In this document: positions 33,361 through 41,512 of the stretch, piece after piece
Layout of the letters: the number at the start of each line of letters is the position of its first letter
How positions within the stretch are numbered: position 1 is the first letter of the stretch
NCBI GenBank assembly: GCA_026397505.1
Contig: JAPLUR010000112.1
Coordinates: 1 to 41,512, forward strand
Length of the DNA: 41,512 nucleotides
From: Candidatus Zixiibacteriota bacterium
GTDB taxonomy: Bacteria > Zixibacteria > MSB-5A5 > GN15 > PGXB01
Direction of reading: 5' to 3'
Position numbers and translations under genes: made by a program
The notes under the pieces: model-generated
What the model was told of the DNA's origin: nothing
The model's input: the letters and a program-made list of their open reading frames with translations, nothing else
Databases searched by the model: none

Positions 33361-34779
33361 TCATAACGTCCCAAAGCGAGGGTCGTCGCGCCAGCGGGGA
33401 AAGAAAGAGTCGGCGCCGAATTTGAACGCCGCATCAGTCAGGCAATCCTTGAGACGCCGCTCGCGCTCGTTATACATTTGCCGCCAGAGGCGGGCCCGCT
33501 CGCCGGTCAGATCGCGTGAAGGATATATATTGCGGCTGGTGCCCAGAATATCCTCGTCCTCATGCCACCAGTTGGGGTGGAGAAAAACTGTACCGTACTC
33601 CTGCTCATAGAATTCCTGCCGCCGGTCGATGTCGCTTCCGGGGAAATGCATGTAATCATGGCAGGCCCAGATAAGACTGGATTGATTGATCTTTGATTCC
33701 TCATCCACAAAGGCAAAACTCTCCTCCAGGGTCTGCTGTGTCTCACCGGGATGATTCAGGATAAGATTGGCCACATGAATTATGCCATAGTTATTGAGAA
33801 GCCGGCTCATTTTCCGGAAGGAGGCCAGGAATTTATCGGGGGTGCGGGTCTTGTTCATTATTCGGAGCATGGTCGGCGAACAGCTCTCCAATCCGATTTC
33901 GATGGCGACTTTGAGCTGTGATAGAAGCTTGATATCCTCCTCATCAAGGTATTCCGGGCGGGTTTCGAACGTAATCCAGTAAGATGGTTTGAGGTCGATC
34001 AGTCTCCGGAAGAATTCTTTACGCCAAGAAGGGCGGACTCCGAAACAGGCGTCACCGATAGCGATGGCATAAGCACGGTTATGCTCCGCGCCGAGTTGTA
34101 TCTGTTCAATCGCTGCCTCCGGAGAATAAGGCCGCCAATGGTGATCCTTGAGCGATTCCATGCAAAAACTGCAGGAAAAGGGACAGCCACGGGAAAGATA
34201 GATGGCCAGATCGCCGACACCATCGGGAAAGGCATCTTTTACGATCGGGTCGGAGAGTTCCCAATTGATATCGACAAACTGCTCCGGATAAAGAGTTGGG
34301 GAGTCCACGATTTTGGTTTCTGCGGGTCTTCCGGCCGTGGAGAGAGATTGGGCAATGTCGCGCATGGCCAGTTCCCCCTCGCCGCGGATTACATAATCGA
34401 TTATCCTGTCTTTGCTGAAGAAATCACCCGGACGGGCCGAGGGATGATAGCCGCCGACGACCATAAGACAATTGGGATAGAGCTCGCGGGCGATCCGGGC
34501 GACGGCGATCGTGGCTTTGTATGACAGGCTGGTCCAGCAGGAAAGAGCCAGAATATCGAAACGGCGAGTCGCAAGATATTCCCTTACCTTCCGCTCGAAC
34601 CGTTTGGTTTGCACATTGCTGGCAGGGCGGGCGATACTTATTTCAAAATCCGCATATTCCACCGGATAAAACTGTGCCAGATAAGAGGCCAGGAGGAGTT
34701 GTGAGGACTTAATTTTGACCTTATCCCAGGCGGTCGGATAATTATAACTTGATGGGTAAACAAGCAGCATGGACGGCAT
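33361..34779 (-). CDS. B12-binding-type radical SAM protein
   Basis: The 472-residue protein has an N-terminal Rossmann-like B12-binding-type domain (MLLVYPSSYNYPTAWDKVKIKSSQLLLA ... LALSCWTSLSYKATIAVARIAREL ... MVVGGYHPSARP). A radical SAM core follows with the iron-sulfur cysteines in RGCPFSCSFCME (C199, C203, C206), GEGE-like VIRGEGELAM before it and IEIGLESCSPTMLRIMNK after it. Members do methylations or other radical chemistry in lipid, cofactor or natural product paths. ATG 34779 has GAGGAG just upstream; TTG 34785 is less likely. No neighbouring gene indicates the substrate. Confidence 0.83.
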   Translation of the reverse strand: MPSMLLVYPSSYNYPTAWDKVKIKSSQLLLASYLAQFYPVEYADFEISIARPASNVQTKRFERKVREYLATRRFDILALSCWTSLSYKATIAVARIARELYPNCLMVVGGYHPSARPGDFFSKDRIIDYVIRGEGELAMRDIAQSLSTAGRPAETKIVDSPTLYPEQFVDINWELSDPIVKDAFPDGVGDLAIYLSRGCPFSCSFCMESLKDHHWRPYSPEAAIEQIQLGAEHNRAYAIAIGDACFGVRPSWRKEFFRRLIDLKPSYWITFETRPEYLDEEDIKLLSQLKVAIEIGLESCSPTMLRIMNKTRTPDKFLASFRKMSRLLNNYGIIHVANLILNHPGETQQTLEESFAFVDEESKINQSSLIWACHDYMHFPGSDIDRRQEFYEQEYGTVFLHPNWWHEDEDILGTSRNIYPSRDLTGERARLWRQMYNERERRLKDCLTDAAFKFGADSFFPRWRDDPRFGTL

Positions 34780-35003
34780 AGCCAACTCTCTCCTCAGGTG
34801 TTCCGACTGTTATCCGCCGGCAAAATACATCAATCTCACGGCCAATATCGTAACAAATATAAGCTCGAAGCGTAAAACAGTCAATGCCTAACCGGATTGT
34901 GACAGGGAAAGGAAAGTTGATTTTATCTGTCCTGCGGGAATCAGTTGACAAATTCGTTGCATCTTGATATTGTTGCTTTTGGCCAACTGAGAAGGATAAG
35001 GGT

Positions 35004-35390
35004 ATGAATTGTATAGTCTGCAATGAGCCGATGGTAGTTCTGGAACTGGATGAAGTCGAAATCGACCATTGTCTTGCCTGCGGCGGCACCTGGCTTGATT
35101 CCGGTGAACTGGAGGCGATTCTCGAAAATCCGCGGGAGGTCAGGGAGATGCTGGGAGAAATGGCGAAGGGAGCCGCGCATAAACGGAGCGATCGTAACTG
35201 CCCCATTTGCCTGAAAAAGATGGAATATGTAACGGTCGGGAAATCGGTGGAAGTCCGCCTGGATAAATGCCCGCAAGGACATGGTTTATGGTTTGATAAA
35301 GGAGAGCTGGAGCAGATTCTGCATTTGTTCGATACCGACCGCCATAGCAAGGTGCACGGTTTATTGAGAGAGATGTTCAAGAATAAGTAA
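35004..35390 (+). CDS. zf-TFIIB-type zinc-ribbon protein
   Basis: The 128 residues hold two copies of the TFIIB-like zinc ribbon. The first, CIVCNEPMVVLELDEVEIDHCLACGGTWLDSGELEAIL, is the standard zf-TFIIB module with CxxC ... CxxCGGxWLDxGEL. The second is CPICLKKMEYVTVGKSVEVRLDKCPQGHGLWFDKGELEQIL, with one Cys of the last pair replaced by His. Function is unknown. It stands first in an operon with lemA and the htpX-like protease (21 bp to lemA), where zinc-ribbon partners recur. Confidence 0.85.
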   Translation: MNCIVCNEPMVVLELDEVEIDHCLACGGTWLDSGELEAILENPREVREMLGEMAKGAAHKRSDRNCPICLKKMEYVTVGKSVEVRLDKCPQGHGLWFDKGELEQILHLFDTDRHSKVHGLLREMFKNK

Positions 35391-35411
35391 ATAGTGGAAA
35401 GGAAGGTAGCG

Positions 35412-35969
35412 ATGTCATCATTGCTTATTATTCTGGGTCTGTTGGTCGTGCTGGTTTTTGTTCTGATCGGCATGTACAACACGCTGGTACGGCTTCGCAA
35501 TCAGGTGAAGAATGCCTGGTCGCAGATTGATGTCCAATTAAAACGGCGACACGATTTGATACCGAATCTGATGGAAACGGTCAAAGGTTATATGGTGCAT
35601 GAGCGGACGACGCTGGAAAATATCACGGCGGCCCGCAGCCGGGCGATGAGCGCCGAGACGGTCGGCGACAAAGCCAAGGCCGAGGGGGAACTGAGCGGCG
35701 CCATGAGTAAGTTTTTCCTGGTCGTCGAAAATTATCCCGACCTGAAGGCCAACCAGAATTTCCTGGCTCTGCAGGAAGAGTTGACCTCGACCGAGAACAA
35801 GATTGCTTTTTCGCGGCAGGCATACAATGATCAAGTCCTGTACTATAACAACAAGATTCAGATGTTTCCCTCCAGTGTGATTGCCGGGATGTTTGGATTC
35901 CAGCAGTCGGAATTCTTTGAGGTGGAGGACAAAGGGGAGCGTGAAGCCCCGAAGGTCAGTTTTTCCTAA
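35412..35969 (+). CDS. LemA family membrane protein
   Basis: An N-terminal membrane helix ([22 protein letters not shown]) is followed by the LemA signature: [79 protein letters not shown], and NPF-like [20 protein letters not shown]. The helical domain probably faces the periplasm or outside. ATG 35412 follows GGAAGG, so the GTG at 35394 is rejected. LemA genes stand next to htpX-type proteases in many bacteria, suggesting a shared membrane-quality role. Confidence 0.93.
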   Translation: MSSLLIILGLLVVLVFVLIGMYNTLVRLRNQVKNAWSQIDVQLKRRHDLIPNLMETVKGYMVHERTTLENITAARSRAMSAETVGDKAKAEGELSGAMSKFFLVVENYPDLKANQNFLALQEELTSTENKIAFSRQAYNDQVLYYNNKIQMFPSSVIAGMFGFQQSEFFEVEDKGEREAPKVSFS

Positions 35970-36033
35970 ACCCATTGAATAGAATGAGGTTTTTTATAGT
36001 GATGAAATGGGCGCTTGAGAGGAAGACAGCGGC

Positions 36034-37443
36034 ATGTGGGAATTAATTCAACAGAATAGGACCAAATCGCTGGTTTTATTTGTACTGATGGGGTGCTGCC
36101 TGGTGCTCCTGGGGTACTTCATTGGCGCCGCCTATATGCCCAAGAACGGCGGCGCAGCAGGAATCACCATTGCGCTGGCGCTATGGCTGGTGCTGTCGCT
36201 GATCAGTTTTTTTGCCGGGGATTCGATTGTGCTCTCCAGCAGCGGCGCGCGGGAGATAACCCGCGACATTCATCCACAGCTTTTTAATATTGTCGAGGAG
36301 ATGAAAATCGCCGGGAGTCTTCCGGCGATGCCGAAGATCTATGTCATTGATGAGGCGGCGCCCAATGCCTTCGCCACCGGACGCAAGCCGGAAAAAGCAG
36401 CTATTGCGGTCACGACCGGACTTCTCTCGCGCATGAACCGGGATGAACTTCAGGGAGTGATCGCCCACGAAACCTCGCACATTCTCAACCGCGATATTCT
36501 GTTCATGACTTTCGCCGGTGTCATGCTGGGGGGGATTGTACTTATATCGGAGGTATTCCTGCACGGGCTCTGGTTTTCGGGCGGGTCGTCGCGACGGTAC
36601 CGTTCGGGCGATTCCAAGGACGGGGGGCAGGCGATAATCATGATTGTCGCCATCGTCTTTGCCATACTGGCGCCTATCCTGGCCCGGCTTCTCTATTTCG
36701 CCATTTCGCGTCGGCGGGAGTATCTGGCGGATGCCTCGGCGGTGAGGTTGACACGCTATCCGGAGGGGCTCGCTTCGGCCCTGGAAAAAATATCCACAAG
36801 CTCCGAGGATATGCGGCGTGTGAGCAAAGCGACGGCACCGCTCTATATTGTCAATCCCCTTAAAGCAAAAGGGATGAAGATGGCTGACTGGACCAGCACT
36901 CACCCGCCTATTTCGGAACGAATTAGAATCCTGCGGGCCATTTCGCAGGGGGCAAGTCTGATTGCCTATCAGGAAGCCTTTGGTGCGGTCAAGGGAAAAG
37001 GTGCACGGGTGATACCGGCCTCGGGTTTGAAAGACACGACGCCGATTCCGATACGTCCGGCTTCCGGTGCGGGAGCGGAGCCATTGAAGAAACCGAAACG
37101 GACCGACCTGGGCGATCTTACCCGTGCCATCAACGGTTTTCTCTTTCTGACCTGTCTCTGTGGTCTGAAAATAAAGGTGCCGCCCGATTTCAAGAAAGCG
37201 TCACTTCCCTGCCCGCGCTGCGGACGTACCGTCTCCGTCCCGGTCGCCGAACTCGCCACGGTAGGTGCGGTTCTGGATACGGTCACGCAGAGCGCTGCGC
37301 AGCCCCTTTCCAATTACACGCGCAAGGGAAGAGGATGGGAGTCATTTGCCTGCGCCTGCGGGAATACGCTTCAGGTGTCACCGACTTCGGAGAGTACTTC
37401 TGTCACTTGCGGCAAATGCGGCCGCGAAACAGTCATTAAATAG
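36034..37443 (+). CDS. HtpX-like M48 membrane metalloprotease with two C-terminal zinc ribbons
   Basis: The 469-residue protein has two N-terminal membrane helices and a zinc protease site HETSH (145-149) with the third ligand Glu in RREYLADASAVRL (E229). Two further helices (GVMLGGIVLISEVFLHGLW and IIMIVAIVFAILAPILARLLYFA) make the HtpX/M48B layout. Residues ~310-360 are a linker. Then two CxC...CxxC zinc ribbons appear (C374, C376, C393, C396 and C440, C442, C459, C462), which ordinary HtpX (about 290 residues) lacks. It cleaves membrane proteins under stress in E. coli; here ribbons may bind a partner. It follows lemA by 64 bp. Confidence 0.88.
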   Translation: MWELIQQNRTKSLVLFVLMGCCLVLLGYFIGAAYMPKNGGAAGITIALALWLVLSLISFFAGDSIVLSSSGAREITRDIHPQLFNIVEEMKIAGSLPAMPKIYVIDEAAPNAFATGRKPEKAAIAVTTGLLSRMNRDELQGVIAHETSHILNRDILFMTFAGVMLGGIVLISEVFLHGLWFSGGSSRRYRSGDSKDGGQAIIMIVAIVFAILAPILARLLYFAISRRREYLADASAVRLTRYPEGLASALEKISTSSEDMRRVSKATAPLYIVNPLKAKGMKMADWTSTHPPISERIRILRAISQGASLIAYQEAFGAVKGKGARVIPASGLKDTTPIPIRPASGAGAEPLKKPKRTDLGDLTRAINGFLFLTCLCGLKIKVPPDFKKASLPCPRCGRTVSVPVAELATVGAVLDTVTQSAAQPLSNYTRKGRGWESFACACGNTLQVSPTSESTSVTCGKCGRETVIK

Positions 37444-37456
37444 AGAGAAGATTCAT

Positions 37457-38023
37457 ATGTTTTCAATCCCCATCATACTGGGAAGTACCCGTCGCGGGCG
37501 GCAAAGCCCCAAGGTGGCACGGTTTATATATGATAGAATGAAAAGGACCGGCAAGATTGAAACGGAGATTCTCGACCTTCTGGAGTACAATCTCCCGATC
37601 ATGGAAGAGCGTTTGAAGTTTCGTGATGATCCGCCGCCGCGGCTTCAGGAGTTCGCCGACAAGATTATTGGGGCCGATGCCGTTGTCGTTGTCTCGCCGG
37701 AGTACAACAGCGGCTATCCGGGTGTACTTAAGAACTGTATCGATTATCTTCAGTCGGAGTGGAAAAGAAAGCCGATAGGAATTGTCTCGGTTTCCGGCGG
37801 GCCGTTTGGAGGGCTGAATTGCCTGGCGCAGTTGCGGTTGGTTTTCCTGCAGATGGGTGCATGGCCGATTCCGGTGGGGCTGCCGATTCTGAAAGTGCAG
37901 GAGAGTTTTGCCGACGACGGCACACCGGCGGATCCAATATATGAAAAGTCGGCAGCATCTTTCATTGAAGAGCTGCTTTGGTTCACCGAGGCTGTCACCG
38001 TGCAGAAAAATAAGTCATTATAG
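37457..38023 (+). CDS. NADPH-dependent FMN reductase (flavodoxin-like)
   Basis: The 188-residue protein starts IPIILGSTRRGRQSPKVARFIYDRM, the FMN-phosphate loop of the NAD(P)H:FMN/azoreductase family. It continues with VVVVSPEYNSGYPGVLKNCIDYL (flavin-ring motif SPEYN), IGIVSVSGGPFGG and a final helix. These cytoplasmic enzymes reduce quinones, chromate or azo dyes with NADPH. ATG 37457 is preceded by GAGAGAAG. It begins 13 bp after the protease stop and may be last in the zf-TFIIB-lemA-htpX operon. Confidence 0.9.
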   Translation: MFSIPIILGSTRRGRQSPKVARFIYDRMKRTGKIETEILDLLEYNLPIMEERLKFRDDPPPRLQEFADKIIGADAVVVVSPEYNSGYPGVLKNCIDYLQSEWKRKPIGIVSVSGGPFGGLNCLAQLRLVFLQMGAWPIPVGLPILKVQESFADDGTPADPIYEKSAASFIEELLWFTEAVTVQKNKSL

Positions 38024-38091
38024 ATCAATAACGGGCCGCGGCGGGCGCACCTGACAATGAGTTTCCCCGCAAAAATTGTTTGAGAAAAGAC

Positions 38092-38120
38092 TTGACAGGG
38101 CAATGGGCTTGGCCTATATT
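38092..38120 (+). promoter_or_regulatory. Strong sigma-70-type promoter of the leader RNA and surface protein
   Basis: A perfect TTGACA (38092-38097) and TATATT (38115-38120) are spaced by the ideal 17 nt. The start site should lie near 38127, about 300 nt ahead of the next ATG. Confidence 0.7.
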
Positions 38121-38126
38121 CTACTT

Positions 38127-38428
38127 TAGACTAAGAGTTAGACATCAACGAGAATTCATCTCATCATTGCATTGCAGCTATTTTTTTCGTTTTGAGAGAA
38201 AAGTATATCAAAAATTTCTTGTAAGGCAGGCCCGATACGGCCCGCTATAGGTCCAGGTTGGGAGTAGCCCGTGAAGGGACCGAGGACAGATGAGCACCGG
38301 GCGCTCCCTGTGACAACAACCGACTTGCGACAGACCTTTTGAGAATGCAGCGTTGGCCTTCGGGCGCGGCCTATCAGGGGGCGTCACGGGTTATGATATC
38401 CTAAAATCAAACCCTAAGGAGGGACAAG
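38127..38428 (+). ncRNA. Long structured 5' leader of unknown class
   Basis: The leader has a closed domain at 38227-38310. CAGG CCCG (38227-38234) pairs with CGGG (38298-38301) and CCTG (38307-38310), with a small bulge. Inside it a stem GGTCC/GGACC (38250-38254/38277-38281) is topped by GGG/CCC around an AGTAG loop (38260-38270). Nearer the gene a GCC-TTCG-GGC hairpin lies at 38356-38365. AAGGAGG at 38416-38422 is the ribosome site. Nothing here matches the SRP, 6S, tmRNA, RNase P or c-di-GMP riboswitch motifs that I can recall. It may be a riboswitch, attenuator or stand-alone RNA, and no function is assigned. Confidence 0.5.
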
Positions 38429-41308
38429 ATGAAACGGATCTTGTTAACGAGCGTTTTGCTCACAATTGGGATGCTGGTCATGGCGGCGATGGTCACGGCC
38501 GGGGTACCAAGCTTAATCAATTACCAGGGGCGACTGACCAATTCCTCGGGCAATCCGCTGGACACGACGGTATCAATTACATTTTCCATCTACACGGATT
38601 CAGTCGGCGGGGTGGCAATCTGGTCTGAAACATATCCGGCCGTGAACGTGGCCAACGGCTTGTTCACGGTCAAACTTGGGTCAATGAGCCCCGGTAACTG
38701 GGATGAAAATCTATTCCTCCACAGTTATCCTCCCGGCAGATGGCTGGGGATCAAAGTAGGGGGGAATGCCGAAATGGCCGCGCGATCCATGTTTACCACG
38801 ACACCCTTTGCGGTGCAGGCAAGTTGTGTCGACGGTTTCAATCCGGGGAGCCAGAATGTTGATTCGGGAGAATTCACATTTGTTGCCGGCGATAGCAACA
38901 CTGTCTTAGGTGACTATGGATCGATTGCCGGGGGATACGGCAACTTAGTGAGCGCCGCTATTAGTCCTGACACTACTGTTGATACTACCATTCCCCCTCC
39001 GAGTCCTAGTTTCGAGCAGGCTATTGAATTCCCGATTACGGATCTGTTCCACCCCCCTGCGAATTGTGACAGCCCGACAGGCATAGTGGTAGGCGGCAAG
39101 AATAACTCGGCTACATTCGTAGGCAGCGGCGTTGGCTGGGGCGCGTGCAACAAGGCACTAAGCAATTTTGCAGCTATTGTAGGCGGCTGCAATAATGTTG
39201 TGGCTGCGCAATACTCCTTTATCGGCGGTGGTTATCATAATCATATAGCTGCTAACCCCAATAATTCCGGATTCCAGACGATTGCGGGAGGGCTCGAAAA
39301 TACTTCAAATGGTGCTTGGTCGACTATTGGGGGAGGCGTTCGAAATATCGCGGGATCCCCCGGCGGTACGCCCTCATACTCCACAATTAGTGGCGGAAGA
39401 GAAAATCAGGCACTTGGGCTTTTCTCGGCAATAGGCGGTGGATATAACAACCGTGCAACAGCGTATGCTTCAACTATACCCGGTGGATCGAACAATGAAG
39501 CGGCAGCATGGTTTTCAATTGCACTCGGCGGAGCTTTTAATAAAGCAGCGGGGAACTACTCCTATGCTGCTGGATTTAGAGCGAAAGTCCTTACTAATCA
39601 TCATGGTACCTTTGTATGGGCAGACCATACTAACGCCGATTTTTCATCAACCGGTCCGGACCAATTTCTTATTCGGGCCACAGGGGGTGTGGGAATTGGA
39701 GTCAATAATCCTTCTGTCTCTCTTGATATTGTTGATAAGATTAGAATACGCGGCGGCAGTGCCGCGGCCAATCGGGTCTTGACTTCAATCGATGCCACTG
39801 GCACAGCCGAATGGAAGGATATTGGCGCTGTCGCCTCTGATGACGATTGGGATAAAGAGCCTTCAGCCGGCCCAACAGAAGTTTTGGAAACCCATGGCGC
39901 CTGGGGTATTGCCAGACATGACAATTTTACTGCCGGCAGAATGTATGGAACCGCTAGGAATACTCATGTTAATCTTGGACTTAACAGTACTACGGGAAGA
40001 AGCGGCCAGAACTACCAGTCGGCAGTTGTCGGCGGCGGGGTTAGTAACCAAGCCATAGGTCATTACACAACGATAGGAGGCGGTCACTCCAACGTTATTG
40101 GAAATGGCAACGTTCCCGCTGGGGACGAAGCGCGCCTTGCCACAATTGCCGGTGGTTACATGAATGAAGTCTACGGCGCCATCGGTTTTGTTGGGGGCGG
40201 TGAAAAAAATAAGGCTTATGATTTGGGTACTGCCATTGGGGGCGGCTCGGGCAATGAGGCCGGGGTTTCGGGAGGTACTCTTTCCGAAGGAGCATATGCT
40301 TCTATAAGCGGCGGCCTGCGGAATTATGCGCAGGGCTATATGTCCACCATTGGCGGAGGATATGAAAATCAGGCCGCGGGTATAAAATCAACCATCGGCG
40401 GCGGCGACAGCAACTATGTGGCCGCAGGCGCTCTGAGCGGGACAATCAGCGGTGGTCATTTTAATGCGGCGAACGATATTGGAGCCACCATCAGCGGTGG
40501 ATATTACAACATCACAGAAACTTCTGCCCCGTACGCGACAATTGGCGGTGGCAATTACAATCGGGTGACCGATTATGCCGGGACAATTGCCGGCGGCGAG
40601 CTTGATACGGTGTTGGCCGAATATGGCACAGTTGGGGGTGGTAATGAACACTATATAAATACCAACGCCATTTGGGGAACGGTCGCGGGCGGTAATGATA
40701 ATAGGATAACAGACTCCGGCGGCGCTATCCTCGGCGGCCAAAATAACACAGCTGCTGGATCCTTTGCCGGCATTGGCGGCGGAAAAAACAATATGACTCT
40801 CGGTCATTGTTCAGTAATCCCGGGCGGTAATGATAATCGTGCCAATGGACGTTTTTCGCTGGCCGCAGGACAGCAGGCGCAGTCCCTTCACGACGGTTCA
40901 TTCGTCTGGAACGATAATGCCGCCGGCATTTTTGCATCAACGGCCCCAAACCAATTTCTTATTCATGCCGCCGGCAATACCGGGATCATGACCAACGCCC
41001 CGCATTCGACATTGCATGATAATGGTTCGATTGCAGTTGGCTTTCAGTCGACCGCCGCAAGTATCGTGGCGACATCTTCCAACTGCATCATCGAAGGCAC
41101 AGCGAATCTCACCATTACCCTACCGACAGCCGTAGGAATCACCGGCAGGATTTATACCATAAAGAATACTGGAGGCGTGGGGATAATTGTGACAGTCGAT
41201 GCCAACGGAGTGGAGTTAATTGATGGAGCTCTCACATATCCGGTCGCTTCAATGATGTGGGTAACCATTGTTTCCAATGGTATTAAATGGCTGATCATTG
41301 GGAATTGA
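38429..41308 (+). CDS. Large exported surface protein with YadA-head-like GGG-N repeats
   Basis: The 959-residue protein has a signal peptide (ILLTSVLLTIGMLVMAAMVTA), then a domain beginning SLINYQGRLTNSSGNPLDTTVSITFSIY, found in many surface proteins. Two blocks of head-type repeats, about 11 and 18 units, follow, each about 15 residues long with the pattern xxIxGGxxNxA (for example STIGGGYENQAAGIK). Each block ends with the same cap: FVWADHTNADFSSTGPDQFLIRATGGVGI and FVWNDNAAGIFASTAPNQFLIHAAGNTGI. This is a duplication. The C-terminal ~60 residues (LTITLPTAVGITGRIYTIKNTGGVGI) form a trimer-like beta cap. There is no membrane anchor of trimeric autotransporters and no endosialidase chaperone. 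Likely an adhesin or fibre. Confidence 0.82.
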   Translation: MKRILLTSVLLTIGMLVMAAMVTAGVPSLINYQGRLTNSSGNPLDTTVSITFSIYTDSVGGVAIWSETYPAVNVANGLFTVKLGSMSPGNWDENLFLHSYPPGRWLGIKVGGNAEMAARSMFTTTPFAVQASCVDGFNPGSQNVDSGEFTFVAGDSNTVLGDYGSIAGGYGNLVSAAISPDTTVDTTIPPPSPSFEQAIEFPITDLFHPPANCDSPTGIVVGGKNNSATFVGSGVGWGACNKALSNFAAIVGGCNNVVAAQYSFIGGGYHNHIAANPNNSGFQTIAGGLENTSNGAWSTIGGGVRNIAGSPGGTPSYSTISGGRENQALGLFSAIGGGYNNRATAYASTIPGGSNNEAAAWFSIALGGAFNKAAGNYSYAAGFRAKVLTNHHGTFVWADHTNADFSSTGPDQFLIRATGGVGIGVNNPSVSLDIVDKIRIRGGSAAANRVLTSIDATGTAEWKDIGAVASDDDWDKEPSAGPTEVLETHGAWGIARHDNFTAGRMYGTARNTHVNLGLNSTTGRSGQNYQSAVVGGGVSNQAIGHYTTIGGGHSNVIGNGNVPAGDEARLATIAGGYMNEVYGAIGFVGGGEKNKAYDLGTAIGGGSGNEAGVSGGTLSEGAYASISGGLRNYAQGYMSTIGGGYENQAAGIKSTIGGGDSNYVAAGALSGTISGGHFNAANDIGATISGGYYNITETSAPYATIGGGNYNRVTDYAGTIAGGELDTVLAEYGTVGGGNEHYINTNAIWGTVAGGNDNRITDSGGAILGGQNNTAAGSFAGIGGGKNNMTLGHCSVIPGGNDNRANGRFSLAAGQQAQSLHDGSFVWNDNAAGIFASTAPNQFLIHAAGNTGIMTNAPHSTLHDNGSIAVGFQSTAASIVATSSNCIIEGTANLTITLPTAVGITGRIYTIKNTGGVGIIVTVDANGVELIDGALTYPVASMMWVTIVSNGIKWLIIGN

Positions 41309-41360
41309 AATATTTAATGCATGATATTGACATAGACGTTACTTTTCTTGAGGGAATGAT

Positions 41361-41512
41361 ATGAAACAAAAAACGCTGTATATATTAGTACTCGCAGTCC
41401 TATTCTTTGTTTTGGCTGTGGCCGATTCTGATGCCAAAGCACCCCGGCCGGTCAAGGAGGGCACGACTCCGGTTAAACCGGCGGTTGTGCAAACTGCCAA
41501 GCCGGTGCAAGA
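41361..41512 (+). CDS. Exported protein, cut off by the window end
   Basis: Only 50 residues are present. The start MKQKTLYILVLAVLFFVLAVADSDA is a signal peptide, followed by a Pro/Lys/Val-rich segment (APRPVKEGTTPVKPAVVQ). GAGGGAATGAT precedes the ATG. It begins 52 bp after the surface protein stop and may share its transcript. No family can be named. Confidence 0.75.
   Translation, partial: MKQKTLYILVLAVLFFVLAVADSDAKAPRPVKEGTTPVKPAVVQTAKPVQ

Noticed and set aside
37265-37456. Upstream extension of the FMN reductase frame
   Set aside because: It runs inside the protease gene; the flavodoxin-like fold begins at ATG 37457 with a ribosome site.
38227-38310. Possible SRP (4.5S) RNA
   Set aside because: The GGAAG-type tetraloop and the AGCAGCC segment of SRP RNA are absent, and the stem arrangement differs.
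40388-40807. A 139-residue minus-strand frame inside the head-repeat gene
   Set aside because: It is the antisense reading of the GGC-rich repeats and has no independent start signals.

Overview
This window looks like a bacterial chromosome segment from an uncultured Gram-negative lineage of the FCB type, with candidate phylum Zixibacteria or a close relative the best guess. The evidence is a PorV/PorQ-like barrel, a CsgG/OmpA envelope protein, a large protein of GGGxxN head repeats, a Tat-exported DUF362 protein and many small palindromes between genes. The phylum call is inference, since no rRNA or other marker gene is present. No tRNA, rRNA, transposase, integrase, phage gene or CRISPR array was recognised.

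Region 1 (1-7669) handles iron and heme. A leftward operon hemA - hemC/hemD fusion - hemB - hemL (cut by the window edge) makes tetrapyrrole from glutamyl-tRNA. It diverges from a rightward operon of a DtxR/MntR-type regulator, feoA and feoB. The 238-bp region between them carries a repeated promoter-like unit and a 14-bp inverted repeat at the regulator promoter, so iron uptake and heme synthesis may be coordinated. As written, hemB is broken by an out-of-frame internal deletion of about 49 nt next to its Schiff-base lysine.

Region 2 (7719-15038) holds an SdpR/SdpI-like pair, a three-part CsgG/beta-sandwich/OmpA protein, an exported pentapeptide-type repeat protein with a membrane-embedded C terminus, and a run of DUF6599-like lipoprotein, Tat-DUF362 protein and Yip1-like membrane protein. 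Region 3 (15105-21834) holds a PorV-like barrel, an overlapping SPFH/zinc-ribbon gene pair, a secreted amidotransferase-like protein and rarA.

Region 4 (21835-30008) looks accessory. A gene-free G-rich stretch is followed by two compact gene pairs of unknown role whose reading frames overlap: a single-span membrane protein with an exported PKD/barrel-like protein (22684-25072), and a multi-span membrane protein with a serine alpha/beta hydrolase (28441-30008). Between them lie a palindrome-rich gap and a barrel/sodium-solute symporter pair. Both gene pairs and the pentapeptide gene look richer in A+T than their surroundings.

Region 5 (30197-41512) holds a MacB-like ABC exporter, a small lipoprotein, a B12-binding-type radical SAM enzyme, an operon of zf-TFIIB protein, LemA, HtpX-like protease with extra zinc ribbons and FMN reductase, then a strong promoter with a roughly 300-nt structured leader ahead of a 959-residue repeat surface protein. 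A final exported protein is cut by the window end. The strongest candidates for something undescribed are the 28441-30008 and 22684-25072 modules, the leader RNA, the SPFH/zinc-ribbon pair and the 22-bp-period repeat array beside rarA.
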